From Enoplosus armatus (lineage: Eukaryota > Chordata > Actinopteri > Centrarchiformes > Enoplosidae), in the NCBI RefSeq assembly GCF_043641665.1, contig NC_092201.1:3496501-3560500 (forward strand): a stretch of 64,000 bases of DNA, given 5' to 3'. Within the stretch, counting starts at the first letter, position 1. Each line of letters begins with the position of its first letter. The notes under the pieces were generated by a model. That model saw nothing but the letters and a program-made list of their open reading frames with translations. It was not told where the DNA came from and ran no database searches. A program made the translations under genes and the position numbers. This document shows positions 11,871 to 23,375 of this stretch, piece after piece.

Positions 11871-13659
11871 TGACACTAACTTTATTACCGAGCCCAAACT
11901 TTAAAGTGGATGTAAAGACCTGCCTGATGAACTCAGTATCTTCTGTATTACTTCCCTTCTTACAATTAAATGTGTATATTTACATGTACATTTGTGAAAA
12001 ATGGAATTTTATCAATAGTTTTTCCTGATTTTATTCTTGCTGTCTGATTTCTTCACTTTTATTTTTCTTATTGTTTATTTGTTTTGTTGTACGTATTATG
12101 CTTATTGTAAAGCACTTGGTTATCACAGACTTCAATAAATGCTACATACATAAACTTTATTATCATTTTATTATTATAAGCGTGGATGAGAGTCAGAGCA
12201 AAACAGAGATCCACACACTGTTAGACTTAAAAAGCATCTTATCCAAAGACCTCCATATAAGGTTCTGCCTTCACTTTGTGTCGACATCGCCTTTGTTCTA
12301 CCTTTGGTAATTCACACACATACCTATACTAAGGCCAAACCCAAGGTGGGGCTGAGGGGAAGTAAACAGTATGTGCCTGATTTCTGCATCGACGCACTGA
12401 AAAAACGATTTCAAGTCCCAACAGGCTGCTCTCCGAACAAACCCACACATATACTGAACTCGAGGCAGGCTGAATGGGACATATCCACTTTATCCAGAGG
12501 CTAAAATTATTTGACTCAAAAGCACTTGTGTCAAATTGTCATATTGTCTCGTCTCGACTACTTCAGTACTGAAAATCGTGCACCTGCAGATGCACCAAAA
12601 ATCAGTGAGATAGAGATAAAGACAACAAGGAATCAATCAAAAGTATCTGAAAAGCATTTGGCATCATTGCCGCTACCTACTTGGGGTGGTGCTTCTGACT
12701 TTTGAGTGCATGCATCAGGATGTAAAGCATGTTTGTTTGAAATGACTTGCTTAAATAAATGTCAGGAAAATCAACACAACAATGATTCTGTTACTGAAAG
12801 AGCATTTCATCTGAAAGCAGTTATATATTAACATTTAAGCTGTATTGTGTTGTGAACCATTTCATTTGATGGCTATTTAATGAAACTTTTGCAGCCCCTC
12901 CCTCATCCTTCAGAGAAATCTAAAGTGCCACAACACACACCTAAATCCCGAGGTGTGTCACATTTGTATAATCTGTATAACGACCTGATAATAGAGGGTG
13001 TGACTCTTGCTCGGCCAGAGGAATGAGGATTAAAAGCTAAACTGGCACAGGATTTATACTAACTTTAAAAAAACTGAAAACATATTTGGGAGAGAGCATC
13101 ACAAGTTGTAACATCACATAACGCAAAATGAAATTTGCATTTCACTGAAGTGCTTTTCAACACTTCAGATGCAACTGTGTGCAATATATGTGCTATGAGA
13201 TCATATTTCTAGCAGTGCTCTGTAGCTTCTGTAGCTCAGATGTCCATACAGTATGAACGTGTCATAGTGTTGCAGTGATATGGCCTCAGAAAACCCCCCC
13301 AGAGCCTCATTAACAAACCACAGATGGAGGGATGAAGGAGGAGGGCACGTCTGAGTAAGTCAGAGACCGACTGAGATGTCCTGCTCTCATTCTCATTTAT
13401 TCCCCTTTTCCAACTGTGATCAGTTAAGATGTTCCCAGAGGAAAGGTGGCTGGGGACTACTGGTGCAGACTTATGCAGCAGAGCTAACTATAAAGTAATA
13501 CGTTTTTCAGTCAAGTCAGTCAAGGTGTTGTATGAGCTAAAATATGCTTGAATATCAGCTGCATGTAGAGAAAACAAGCGCTTACGATAAAGATCTACAA
13601 AACTATAGCCACTCAAACAAAATAATAATCTAGACTGGTACATTAGAATAAACAGGACT

Positions 13660-13851
13660 AAGAGTCTACAGCCAGGCTAGCATCTCTGTGAGGTTATACT
13701 CATAGGCACAGTGGTGCTTTGAGCTAAATGCTAACAATCCCTCCAACAGTTGTTGAGATATTTCAGTCTGGACCAAAGTGGATGGACCGACCGACCAGCC
13801 GAACGACCAACATTTCCATCCCTAGAGCCACACCGCTCACATGGCTAAAAA
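13660..13851 (+). repeat. Family A repeat, internally deleted copy
   Basis: The 5' part (AAGAGTCTACAGCCAGGCTA, GCTTTGAGCTAAATGCTAAC) joins directly to the 3' part (CAACAGTTGTTGAGATATTT, CTGGACCAAAGTGGATGGAC, CACATGGCTAAAAA). The deletion removes the tandem halves. Confidence 0.8.
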
Positions 13852-15837
13852 CAGCAGTTCTTGAATGTGCTTTGCATTTCAAACCACGTTTTGCACAAAC
13901 TCCAAAGCTTCCTGGTGTAAAGAGGATGTTGCTACTCGTCTCTACTCTCCAGCACTTCTCTGTTGCAGAGAGAGAGGGATAAGAGCTGACAAACAGCCTT
14001 TCATAACAACAACAATGCATTTTAAAGTATGAAACTATCTAAACTGAACAGTACAAATGATTTGCTTTGAAATCACACTGCATGGCGCACAATGTTAAAT
14101 GCAGTGTGCAGCTGCCAATCTTTTCAGTAATCTGCTCTTATCTGTTCATAGTAATTAAACTAATGTCTCTAAATGAATGATGCTAATGATGCTATATTTA
14201 GAGAGGCACATTAAAGTTTGTTTAATTTAAAATAGAGTTGATATGGAACATTTCCTACAATTTAAGGGATCCTTTAATATCTTGCTGTGGTACAAGCCTA
14301 AATAAACTTTTTGTTGAACTACACAGAGATCTTTTGGAGAACTTTTTCAGCAAAACACAGAGAAAGAAAAGAGCAACGCTTTTCTGTGATGTATACTGTG
14401 AGGTGATTTAGTCCAATACATTCCTCTGTTAACTACACCAGAGAGAAACTAGGTAATACAGTGAATCAATAAATCACACTCCAGTGAGAAAGAGAGGGTT
14501 TTGATGGATATCGAGTTAGAAATCAATGAACTGTTGGCAATCCATTTACTATCTGGGGAGCTCAGCATCAGCTAATGGCTTGGTAATACAGCACCTACAT
14601 ATACAGAAACACATACACAAAGCTTTAAAACTGAGCACAATATGTACTACACAAGCTGAAGGAAGGGGTGATGAGTGTGTGAGAATGGATCTACACAATC
14701 TGAACCATGTGTGTGTTTGTATATGACCTGCTTTACGCACCCACATCCAGTTTGGGACTCAAAAAAAAAAAAAAAAAGTTGTAATCCCTCCTCTTCTCTC
14801 TCCTCTCCTCTTGTAATCTGAGATTTTAATCTCCGCTTTCCAGAGCAAAGATTACCCAGCAGCCCTTGCTCCCATTCAAGCAAGGGGCCTAAAACGCTCG
14901 GGGAGGAAAGAAAGCGTGGTGAGGATACAGATGTGTGAGGTTGTAATCTTGAGAAAAAGACAAAAATAGGAGAGATTTAATAAGAGATTTAAAGGGCGTG
15001 GAGGCAGAGGAAGTGATGGAGACGCAGAGTGACAGAGAAGTAGGGAGCGAGAAACAGAGAAAATCCAGCCGGCTGCAAAAAGTCGAGGTCAGTGTTTGAA
15101 CTCATCAGGTGGACCATCAGAATCGGATTAGAGTTTTAAAAGACAGAGAATTCAAACAAAGTTGAGGTCACAGTTTATATTGTGGCCTGTAAGGGAACAT
15201 TTCAAATTTCTATCACAGTCAGCTGTAGTAGCCTAGTTTAGCCAACAGATATATGAATTAATTAATTCATTAATAATTTTATGAGCCATCCCTCATTCTG
15301 ATATGTATACCCACCAGCATTGAACAGCACAATATACTGACCTCCTTTTAATCTGAACAGCCTGTACAGTATAAACTGTCCCAGGAGATATCCAAGTGGA
15401 ATTTAAATAAATACATACAGCCTTACCTATATACTAATATAAGTATGGGGTTTTTATTCATCATAAGTTATTTTTATCCTCCTATTCCAAGCTCCAGGAA
15501 TATATTTAGAAAATACAAATAGACTATTGAAAAAGTATTCAATCAAAAGCCCCATACTCGATCAAGTCTGAATCTGGAACTTGAACTATAAATCAGTGGA
15601 TGAGAGGAACTATATAGTCCTGTTGGCTATGACTTGCCCTGTCTAGATGTCCCATGACCCGGATGACTGAGATTCTTCGTCTACACCAACTTTGTTTTTT
15701 TTTTCTTTCTGCCAGGAGGCTTCACAGCAGCTAACACTTGTTTCTGACATACAGCGGGTAAACTTGAGGTCACAGGCAGACAAGGTGTCTTCCCTCCTTT
15801 CCTTCACTTTTCCAACCAAAAATGACAAAATGGCTTA

Positions 15838-15975
15838 GCTACAGTCTGGGTTTTTTGATGAAACAGTTTTAGAGAGGTCATTCTGGAGGCTGTAGTTTGT
15901 GCTGTTGAATCACAACTTGAATCATTTTGCTGCATGGCTGTTTTAGCTAGGTGTACCTAATAAACTGGCAACTCG
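15838..15975 (+). repeat. Family E repeat (ends in TGTACCTAATAAACTGGC)
   Basis: GAAACAGTTTTAGAGAGGTC, TTCTGGAGGCTGTAGTTTGT, GTGCTGTTGAATCAC and GGTGTACCTAATAAACTGGC. The end motif is very common in fish genomes. Confidence 0.65.
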
Positions 15976-16270
15976 GTCAGTTTTGAAAGAAGCGTCATGT
16001 GAAACAGAAAAGTCTGTACAGCTCATCTTCAACCCCCACATGGACAAAACACCAAATAGATTTTTTAATCAAAACAATTTAGTGGCACTGAGTATCTGAT
16101 GAGAAGCAACAGTCACTTTAAATGTAAAGTGCTCAACTCGTTTTAGTCGATGACGCACAAACTGATTACTTTTTCATGCCACTCTGCAGTTCAGTCACAA
16201 TACTGAATGTTATAGCAGCTTTAAGTCTGCTTTTACAGCTAAACCTAAATAAAGAAGAAGAAAAAAAACT

Positions 16271-16335
16271 TGATATAGTTGTTGATATTTCAGTCTGAAC
16301 CAAGGTGGTGGACCAACCGACCCAAGAGATAATGT
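16271..16335 (+). repeat. Family A repeat, short 3' fragment
   Basis: Only the GTTGTTGATATTTCAGTCTG to GGTGGTGGACCAACCGACCC part is present. Confidence 0.65.
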
Positions 16336-17077
16336 AACCTAACCCAGTTTGTATATGGCCAGCTAACCCAATATAATATCACATGCTAATCTTACAATTG
16401 TTCAGTGTGGCTACACAGACCACCAGCACAGACAAGACATCCACGTAATCAGCGGCAAAATGTGCCTATAATGCATAAAATAATGGCTTAAAATGGCTTT
16501 CTTTGCACGTTTATTTGTTGTTTTTCTCCCCAGAAAAAGGGACAGACTGTCTGATTCTCAGTACATGTTGTTTGAAAACCGTTTAATGGAACAAAAAGCA
16601 TTAAAGAAGTCAAAGAAAATACTGCAACAGTCCTGTCATGTGACTAATTTTCAACACTCGTGATATTCCTAATCTCAATTCCTTGATATTCCAGAAATTC
16701 TAGATAATTGGGATGTACTATAAGATGCTCATGCAGCCACACATACACTCATCCATTCTGTACTTAGATGCCAAATATAACAGAGGAAAGAGTTCAGCTA
16801 TATTCAAAGCCTCTATAGAGAGACACTCCATTTTAGGATGTCTAATTCAGTAAACAGCACTTAACACGCACACACTGACACACCAACACTCTGCAATGTT
16901 GGCATGAGTACTGATACTAACTTTGAAATATGTCCACACAATCTGAATGACCATGTAATCTTCTGTCAACACACCAACACATGCAAACACTCCCTGTGAG
17001 TTACATAGCAGTGACTGGCAGGTGTGTGAGCAGCAGGAACTCTTTATTTATTTATGATGCAGACTTTATTTACGCTA

Positions 17078-17490
17078 GAGCTGAAATAATTAGTCAATTA
17101 ATAATTATTTAATAATTATAAAATTATAATTATAAAATAATTTTTTTTAACCAATAATGTCACAAACAGACAGTCAAAGGAGAAAGAAAATTTAATTTTG
17201 GCTGTTGGTCAAGACATAATTGATAAATTGTTTAATCTATAAACCATCAGAAAATAGTTAAAAATGCAAGAAAACCAAATGTGATGCCTTTAAATAGCTT
17301 GTTTTGTCCCACCAGCAGTCTACAACCCCAATATATTTAATTTCCAATTATATTTAAACAGCAATCTTTATGTTTTAGAAGCTGGAATTGGCAAATATTT
17401 GGCTTTATAAGTGACCGCAACCAAGATTTATCAACCATGAGAACTGTCTAATTTATTAGGCTAACTGACTATTCGTTTTAGCTTCAAGTA
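17078..17490 (+). repeat. Family C repeat, long copy
   Basis: Begins AGAGCTGAAATAATTAGTCA, includes ACCATCAGAAAATAGTTAAA, TAGCTTGTTTTGTCCCACCA, TAGAAGCTGGAATTGGCAAA and ends TAACTGACTATTCGTTTTAG. The two ends are loosely complementary (long AT-rich inverted termini). The AT-rich part near 17095-17140 has further small duplications of AATAATTATAAAAT. Confidence 0.75.
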
Positions 17491-18063
17491 TGACAACACT
17501 GTGCTAAAGGCTAACCAAATGTTGCACAGTTTCTGGGTAGAAACATGAGCTGGGCCACATGTTTTCACATTAATGTGTGAATTCATTCATTCCTGACTAA
17601 TTATAGCAGGCTGTAATGATTATGCAGAAGCTGCGCTGTTGAGTTTGAGTGGTTTGAAAATAAAATGCTAGAAGAGGTTGAACCAAATTTAGGCAGCTAG
17701 CTAAATGCATCTGCTTCATATGTTATAATTGGCAATGAATCAGCTTTATATGATATGACTAGGGAAAAACCGCTATGTGTGTGTGTGTTTTAGCCACCAA
17801 CACAGGATCTCTTTGATGGGCAGAGTATTTGTGTGCTGGTTAATCCGCACCATGTTACTCACACACCCAGCATCACTTCTGGTGTGTGTCTATTCACTGT
17901 CAGCTTAGCCCACTCAATCCCTAATCCAAAAGCAGGGAGAGAAAAGACACAGAGGGAGATAAACCTGTGTACCTACATGTGAAATGTCTCAATAATTCAC
18001 ATTTCACAGATTGCTTCTCTTGTTGCGCTCCGTCCCGTCATGCTCACATCTTCCCTCATTTAA

Positions 18064-18290
18064 ATGAGTTTAACCGCCGTTTTATTTCAGGAGGAGAAAC
18101 AGATTCCACCGGTTGCCCCGACAACAGACGCGATTGAGTGGATCGCACCTCGCCGCAATAACCAATGGAGCGATTCGAAGGCGAAGACCATCAGTCAGCT
18201 CCCATTCAACAACGCTCACTCCTCCCATTTTGTTCCTCTCTCTATGGTCAAACAAAGGCCGCGACTTAGCTCGTAGCTCGTCACTGTGAT
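18064..18290. promoter_or_regulatory. CpG-enriched patch with a CCAAT box, function unknown
   Basis: Local CpG density is raised and a CCAAT box is present on the plus strand (ACCAATGG, around 18161-18168). Open frames on both strands look unlike any protein I know. It may be a regulatory element inside the tmcc3 first intron or another alternative promoter. Low certainty. Confidence 0.25.
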
Positions 18291-18308
18291 TTGTGGTGCT
18301 GATGGGGG

Positions 18309-18311
<3 letters not shown>

Positions 18312-18341
<30 letters not shown>
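18312..18341. repeat. GT microsatellite
   Basis: About 15 GT units on the plus strand. Confidence 0.95.
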
Positions 18342-18344
<3 letters not shown>

Positions 18345-18474
18345 GCCCATAAAACTGGTTTCCTGTATCCCACAGAGGCACAGCAAAAAAACAAAACAAG
18401 CCCTGACCTGTTGAATATAATTAAACGTTGTGTTGTTAAGGACAATAACCATCAACACTCAAGACCAGTAAGGT

Positions 18475-18680
18475 TGGGCTGCAACTAAGGATTATTTTCT
18501 CAATTAATCAATTACTTGTTTGGTCAATAAAATGCCAGAAAATTGTGTAAAATGTCAATTGTACTTTCCTAAATCCCAAGTTGATGTCTTGACATTGCTT
18601 ACTCCGTCCTACAAAAAATGCTTAAGCATTTAATTGCTAATTAAAGTGGTTTTGTGTTGATCAACTAATCAATTAGCTCT
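18475..18680 (+). repeat. Family C repeat, 5' half
   Basis: GGGCTGCAACTAAGGATTAT, CTCAATTAATCAATTACTTG and GGTCAATAAAATGCCAGAAA are the element's left end; the order then breaks down after about 18680. Confidence 0.75.
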
Positions 18681-18776
18681 ACGCCAAATCACACATTTAT
18701 TTCAATGGATGTATTTACTTTATTTAAAAACGTTTTGATCCCAGTCAAATCTTTGTCAGCTTTTGGTCTGTTTTGT

Positions 18777-18778
<2 letters not shown>

Positions 18779-18809
<31 letters not shown>
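18779..18809. repeat. CA microsatellite
   Basis: About 15 CA units on the plus strand. Confidence 0.95.
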
Positions 18810-18811
<2 letters not shown>

Positions 18812-19017
18812 AGACACGTTTCCTCAGCGAGTGCCAATGATTTAATAAAAAGAAAAATGTAAGAAGACAATTTGTGAGTGCTCACCTAACACGGAAATTC
18901 ACTGGACGTCAGGCTGGTAGCACCCTGAAGGATTTCAAGAGACTAAAGATAATGGCGGCGGGTAGAGCCGGTTCCTTCCTTTCTTTTGTGTTTGTTATGC
19001 CAGGCAGAAGTTTCAGA

Positions 19018-19370
19018 GCTGCAACCAACTGTTATTTATAACTGACTGATCTGTTGACTATTTTTTTGGAATAATCCTGTAATCATTTAGTCTATTAATT
19101 GGCAGAAAATACAAAAAATATGTATAATGTCTATAATCAATTGATCCAAAAATATTAAGATTTCCTGCTTTTCTTTGTCTTACATGATTGTAAATTGAAT
19201 ATCTTTGGGTTTTGGATTGTGGATTGGACAAAGCAAGATTTTTGAAGATTGGACCTTGGTTTTTAACCATTTCCTGACATTTTATAGGTCACTATTTGAC
19301 AATTAATTGACAACGGTTTGTCAGACTAATCCATAACGGATATAATCATTAATTATTGATTAAACACTGA
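19018..19370 (+). repeat. Family C repeat copy
   Basis: GCTGCAACCAACTGTTATTT, TAGTCTATTAATTGGCAGAA, TGTAAATTGAATATCTTTGG and the right side ACATTTTATAGGTCACTATT, TTGATTAAAC fit the family, more diverged than the copy at 18475. Confidence 0.7.
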
Positions 19371-22306
19371 TCTTTAAAACAGCTGGCGATACGCTTTCTG
19401 AAAATAACTACTGGAGGGAATACCTACAAGACAAAACTGTACCTGAAAGTAAAGACGATCTATGGCTTCCATTTATGTCTGCTGTAAGGTGGAAGAAAGA
19501 ATCATGCAGAGGGAGATCCTTTGCTTTTCCTGGGTATCTATTGATCTACCACTGAGGCCTGGGGAGGACGGTCTCCCTGGATGGCTTACAGAAATCTTTG
19601 CATGGAGCATTTCTCAGCCAAAACAAACGTCACGCATGAACAAACCTTAACCTGACTTGACTGACAGCAGACAGATTTTCTATTTCTGTAATAAATAAAT
19701 CTCTGCCAAGAAAGTGGAATTAGACCTTGGGAAAGATCATCTCCACTTTATTGACGTGAATCTAAAGAATAAAAAACAATCTTACAAAAACACGCAGCTG
19801 CCCAGAGGGAATACTGGCAGGAGCTCAGAGAAGGAAACAACCCCCATCCTCTTTCCTCTAGATCACAAACACCAGCACAAACACACACACACAAGTTCAG
19901 CTTGCAGAGGACAAAACCTTCCTCTTTGAAAGTGATCTAATGATAGCAAGAGAAAAGGCTACTCAATGCATTAATTATATCCCCCCAACACACACAAATT
20001 ACAAACTAGTGACCTTTAAGAACCCTCCATATTGATATTTCGATAAATCAAGTCAACTACAGTCCTTCTACCTGCCTGAACAAATCAATTTCCTCACTGA
20101 TATCAGTCGCCTTCCCTTTTCATCACAGAAGAGGTAAACTGGCTTACGCACACATGCCAAGTCTCTGTTGCTGTGGATGTGGGTCCTTCAGAAGACCAAG
20201 ACCCTCTGAACTGAGAGATGAGATGGTTAGGAAATGTTTGAGGGCACCATGTATCAAATCTTCTATCCCAATTTGAAACCAGCTGAGAATCACTGGTTAG
20301 CAAGACTTAATGAGATTCAACCAGTGTTACAGTGGAAATTGCTTCTGCAGGCTTTAGTGTTTCTCCCAGCCTCAGTCAATATATCTTACTCTCTCCACTC
20401 CCTCCGCCACCTCCCTTACAGACACTAGACTTTCCAGATAGTGTCTGAAAAATATGCTTGAGGAAAATGACTAATGCTATATCCTTCCCCAACAACTACC
20501 GCTGCCTTTGGGCACGGCTCTTCATCCTGCACCGACAGTGCAAACTATGTTTATACTGGGCAGCTCCCAGGTGTGAATGTGAGGCATCGCTGCAAAGACG
20601 CTCAGTCGACACTCCCATAAGTATCCCCTGAGTGTTGTCAAATAAAGGTTAACAAGTGAGGACGGGATGGTCTGCCTCCAGTCCCTGAACAGCTCATAAA
20701 AGGTGTCATGAGTTGAAAAATGCCTCTGTGTGTTATCTTGAGTACCTAGGTGTACTGATGCCTAACAGACAGTATGTGGGTGTCAGCTGGCAAAAAACGC
20801 TGTTCCCATCTCTCTAAGGATCATGGCGGTCTGAGTGGCTCTTTCAACAATTATCTTTAATTAATTAAGTCAAACTGAAGAAGGAAATTGCGAATTTAAG
20901 GCAATTTCATGGGACTTTTAAATTGTGGTTCACTCAAGACCTGTAAATTGCATGGCAACACAAAAGACGGTGCTCTGTGTCTCCATTTAGACCTCCTCCT
21001 CTTTTGAAAACTGTCATATAACTCTTAGCCTAGAAGTATGCTCTGTACGAGGCAACACGAAAATAGCAGCTCTCTGAATGTGAGTCCTCTGTAACTGAGT
21101 GAGAGCAAAATCTGTTTTTCTATCATAACACGTCATGTTATTCAACATTTAGAAGGAATAACATACTGACATAAGCATGTGTGGCATACATGCAACACAT
21201 AACAGAAAGGTGCATACTGCATAGCCATTTGCCCTCTTCCAACAAGCATCTCTGTGATACAACAGGAACTTGAACACAACTTGAGAAAATAGCAACCTCC
21301 ATATGATTGGATGTGATGACAGAGAAGATCTGAATCTTCACATAAAATGAATGCACCTAGACAGACCGTATGAACCTGCTCCACCACTGTCTTTGGCGGG
21401 TGATTAAACTGCTTTGTAAACAGTCTAGGTAATGTCAAGATAATAAAAGGTCGCCTGACCAGTGTCAAAATGACTTAAAACATTATGACAAGTCCACAGT
21501 CTGGTCAGCAAATAATCTGTAGGAAGCTCAGTTCATCTCCACCAAACTCCATTACAAAATCTGTCAATTTAATGCTGACTCACATTTCAGTGCAGATACA
21601 AGAGCTTTCAGAACTGGCTGACACTTCTCCATACCGCTAACCGCAGTGCATTTTGGTAGAACCCGGTTGTAGGAATAAGAAGATAGTAAGAGACCAATAT
21701 TAAGGATAGAAGTATTAATAGAAAATGCAGTGCCTGCAGTTTCGGATATATGCCGAAATGCGGAAAGGCTCCTAAAGATTCATGGGGAGTATATAAATGT
21801 TGTACTGTAGCCGATACGCACATTTTCAGACAAGAAAGGATAATTCAATCTTTTTTAAATGAAGTATGACATGTTGGTCTCTTCACACAAGTAAACAAAA
21901 CGTGTCGGGACTAGTCGGCAGAAAGCGGTGTGACAGCTGTTTGCGGTTGCACAAAATCCCGCTTGGAAAAGAGGAGGATTTCCAACTCCACTTATTTCCT
22001 ATAACGACGCTTAGCTAGTTTTGAAGAGGTGCATGTGTCAGAATAACTTGTGAACTCTTTGTGTGTTTATTAAACTGGACATTTCCAATCTAAGTGACAC
22101 CACATCTGCCTTTTATCGACGTGGCAGAATTGCACAACGTAAACGTAACGTATGGAATGCCTAAATATGGAGGAGCAACAACAGATGAGTAATGTTTGTA
22201 CCTTTGGCAACGTTATTGAGGTAAGGTGGCTAACGTTAGCTAACTTCGTAATAGTGTAAAGCGCATATTTACCATATTACCCCCGCTGGTGTAAGTGTAT
22301 CCCTAC

Positions 22307-22351
22307 TTCTGGTAAACTTTTCTCCACAGCAGCACAACAAGCTCCGGACAT
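22307..22351 (-). CDS. tmcc3: Candidate first coding exon of tmcc3 (15 codons)
   Basis: The minus-strand ATG at 22351-22349 opens MSGACCAAVEKSLPE and reaches a GT (GAA|GTAGGG) in phase 0, the phase required by the 4601 exon. The short peptide weakly resembles the start of human TMCC3 as remembered (a small Gly/Ala stretch, then Val-acidic-basic-Ser/Thr). It lies in a CpG-rich patch. Against it: the donor is weak (A at -1), the same frame is open further upstream from an ATG at 22459, and nothing else ties this place to tmcc3. If right, the protein would be 478 residues. Inference only. Confidence 0.28.
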
Positions 22352-22399
22352 AATCCCGGGACTCAAACCGGTTCTCCCGCCTTGTTGTCCTCCAGTGTA

Positions 22400-22640
22400 A
22401 AGTTGACCGTTGACACAGTCGGTGCCACACATGCCATCACGGCTCCCACTTGCTGCCACCGCTGCCGCTACTGGAAACTGACGGACGGCGGCAACGGTGT
22501 GATTCGTTCCCCAGCCAGCCCGGTAATCCTACTAAACCCCGCGAGGCAGGGAACCACAATGTGTGATTACGCTCCGCCCACCGCGTTACACCAAGGGAGG
22601 GGCTGCGGGAGATATCGAATACACCTACATGAATTAATTC
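22400..22640 (-). promoter_or_regulatory. CpG-rich candidate promoter, probably of tmcc3
   Basis: This patch has many CpG dinucleotides in an otherwise CpG-poor neighbourhood and contains a GC box read on the minus strand (GTGGGCGGAG, about 22571-22580) and a GGGAGGGG element on the plus strand at about 22595-22602. It sits upstream of the candidate tmcc3 first exon at 22307-22351, and about 18 kb upstream of the firm tmcc3 exons. Assignment to tmcc3 is by position and strand only; a plus-strand transcript starting nearby is also possible. Confidence 0.45.
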
Positions 22641-22675
22641 ATAACCAGCGGGCAAAGCGTCGTTTTACTCAAATA

Positions 22676-23023
22676 TGCAGAGGTGGAAGAAGTATTCAGA
22701 CACTTTCCTTAAGTAAAAGTACAAATATCACACTGTGAAAATACTCTACTGAGTAAATGTCCTGCATTCAAACCCGTACTTAAGAAGTAGAAGAATCTCA
22801 ACCCATAAAGGAACACTTCATCTTTCAGTTTATCAGAAATATTCAAATTCCAAAATTACCAATTTGGAGATCACTACAAAGAAAAACTGTAATCTGAAGA
22901 GTAATTAAAGCTGTCAGACAAATATTTGTCTCTGAGATCTAGTAGTAGTAGAAGCATAAAGTTACATAAAATAGTATAAATACAAAAGTACAGTACTTAC
23001 AGTTACATTCCACCACTGAAAAT
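22676..23023 (+). repeat. Family D repeat (GTAAAAGTAC-rich)
   Basis: GCAGAGGTGGAAGAAGTATT, TTAAGTAAAAGTACAAATAT, GTCCTGCATTCAAACCCGTA and, at the far end, AGTTACATTCCACCACTG mark a full-length copy of a common percomorph repeat whose ends are complementary (GTGGAAGAAGTA / TTCCACCACTG). Confidence 0.75.
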
Positions 23024-23077
23024 ATACTATACGTTTTTGTACTACGGAAGTCAAAGTAGACATCAAGATAAACTCAG

Positions 23078-23375
23078 TGGTGGAAGAAGTATTTAGATTG
23101 ATTGTAAATAAAAATAAAAAAGGAAAAATATTCCTTTACAAGTAAAAGTCCTGCATTCAAAATGTACTTATTAAGTAAAAGTACAGAAGTATTAGTGTAA
23201 GCAAAATGTGCTTAAACTCAATGTGCAGAATGAAAGAAATGAAGAAGAAAGAAAGAAAATGCGTTTTATATATATATATATATATATTTTATTGGCTGGT
23301 TATTTGTTTTGGATTTAAATGTTAATCTGTATATAGTAACTATAGTTATCAAATAAATGAAGTAAAAGTATAAAA
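23078..23375 (+). repeat. Family D repeat, truncated second copy
   Basis: CAGTGGTGGAAGAAGTATTT, CAAGTAAAAGTCCTGCATTC and TTAAGTAAAAGTACAGAAGT; the 3' part is replaced by TA-rich DNA with a (TA)10 tract at 23267-23287. Confidence 0.7.

Noticed and set aside
18064..18399. Open frames on both strands around 18.1-18.4 kb
   Set aside because: Neither shows a domain or a splice site in the phase needed by tmcc3; one is extended by a GT repeat. Kept only as a CpG-enriched patch.
18953..19040. ATGGCGGCGG start-like sequence on the plus strand
   Set aside because: The frame ends after 29 codons in a family C repeat and has no downstream exon that I can see; the YY1-like match is probably chance.
22382..22738. 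A 118-codon plus-strand frame through the CpG patch
   Set aside because: It runs into the family D repeat, has no known domain, and does not join in frame with the candidate exon at 22152-22220.
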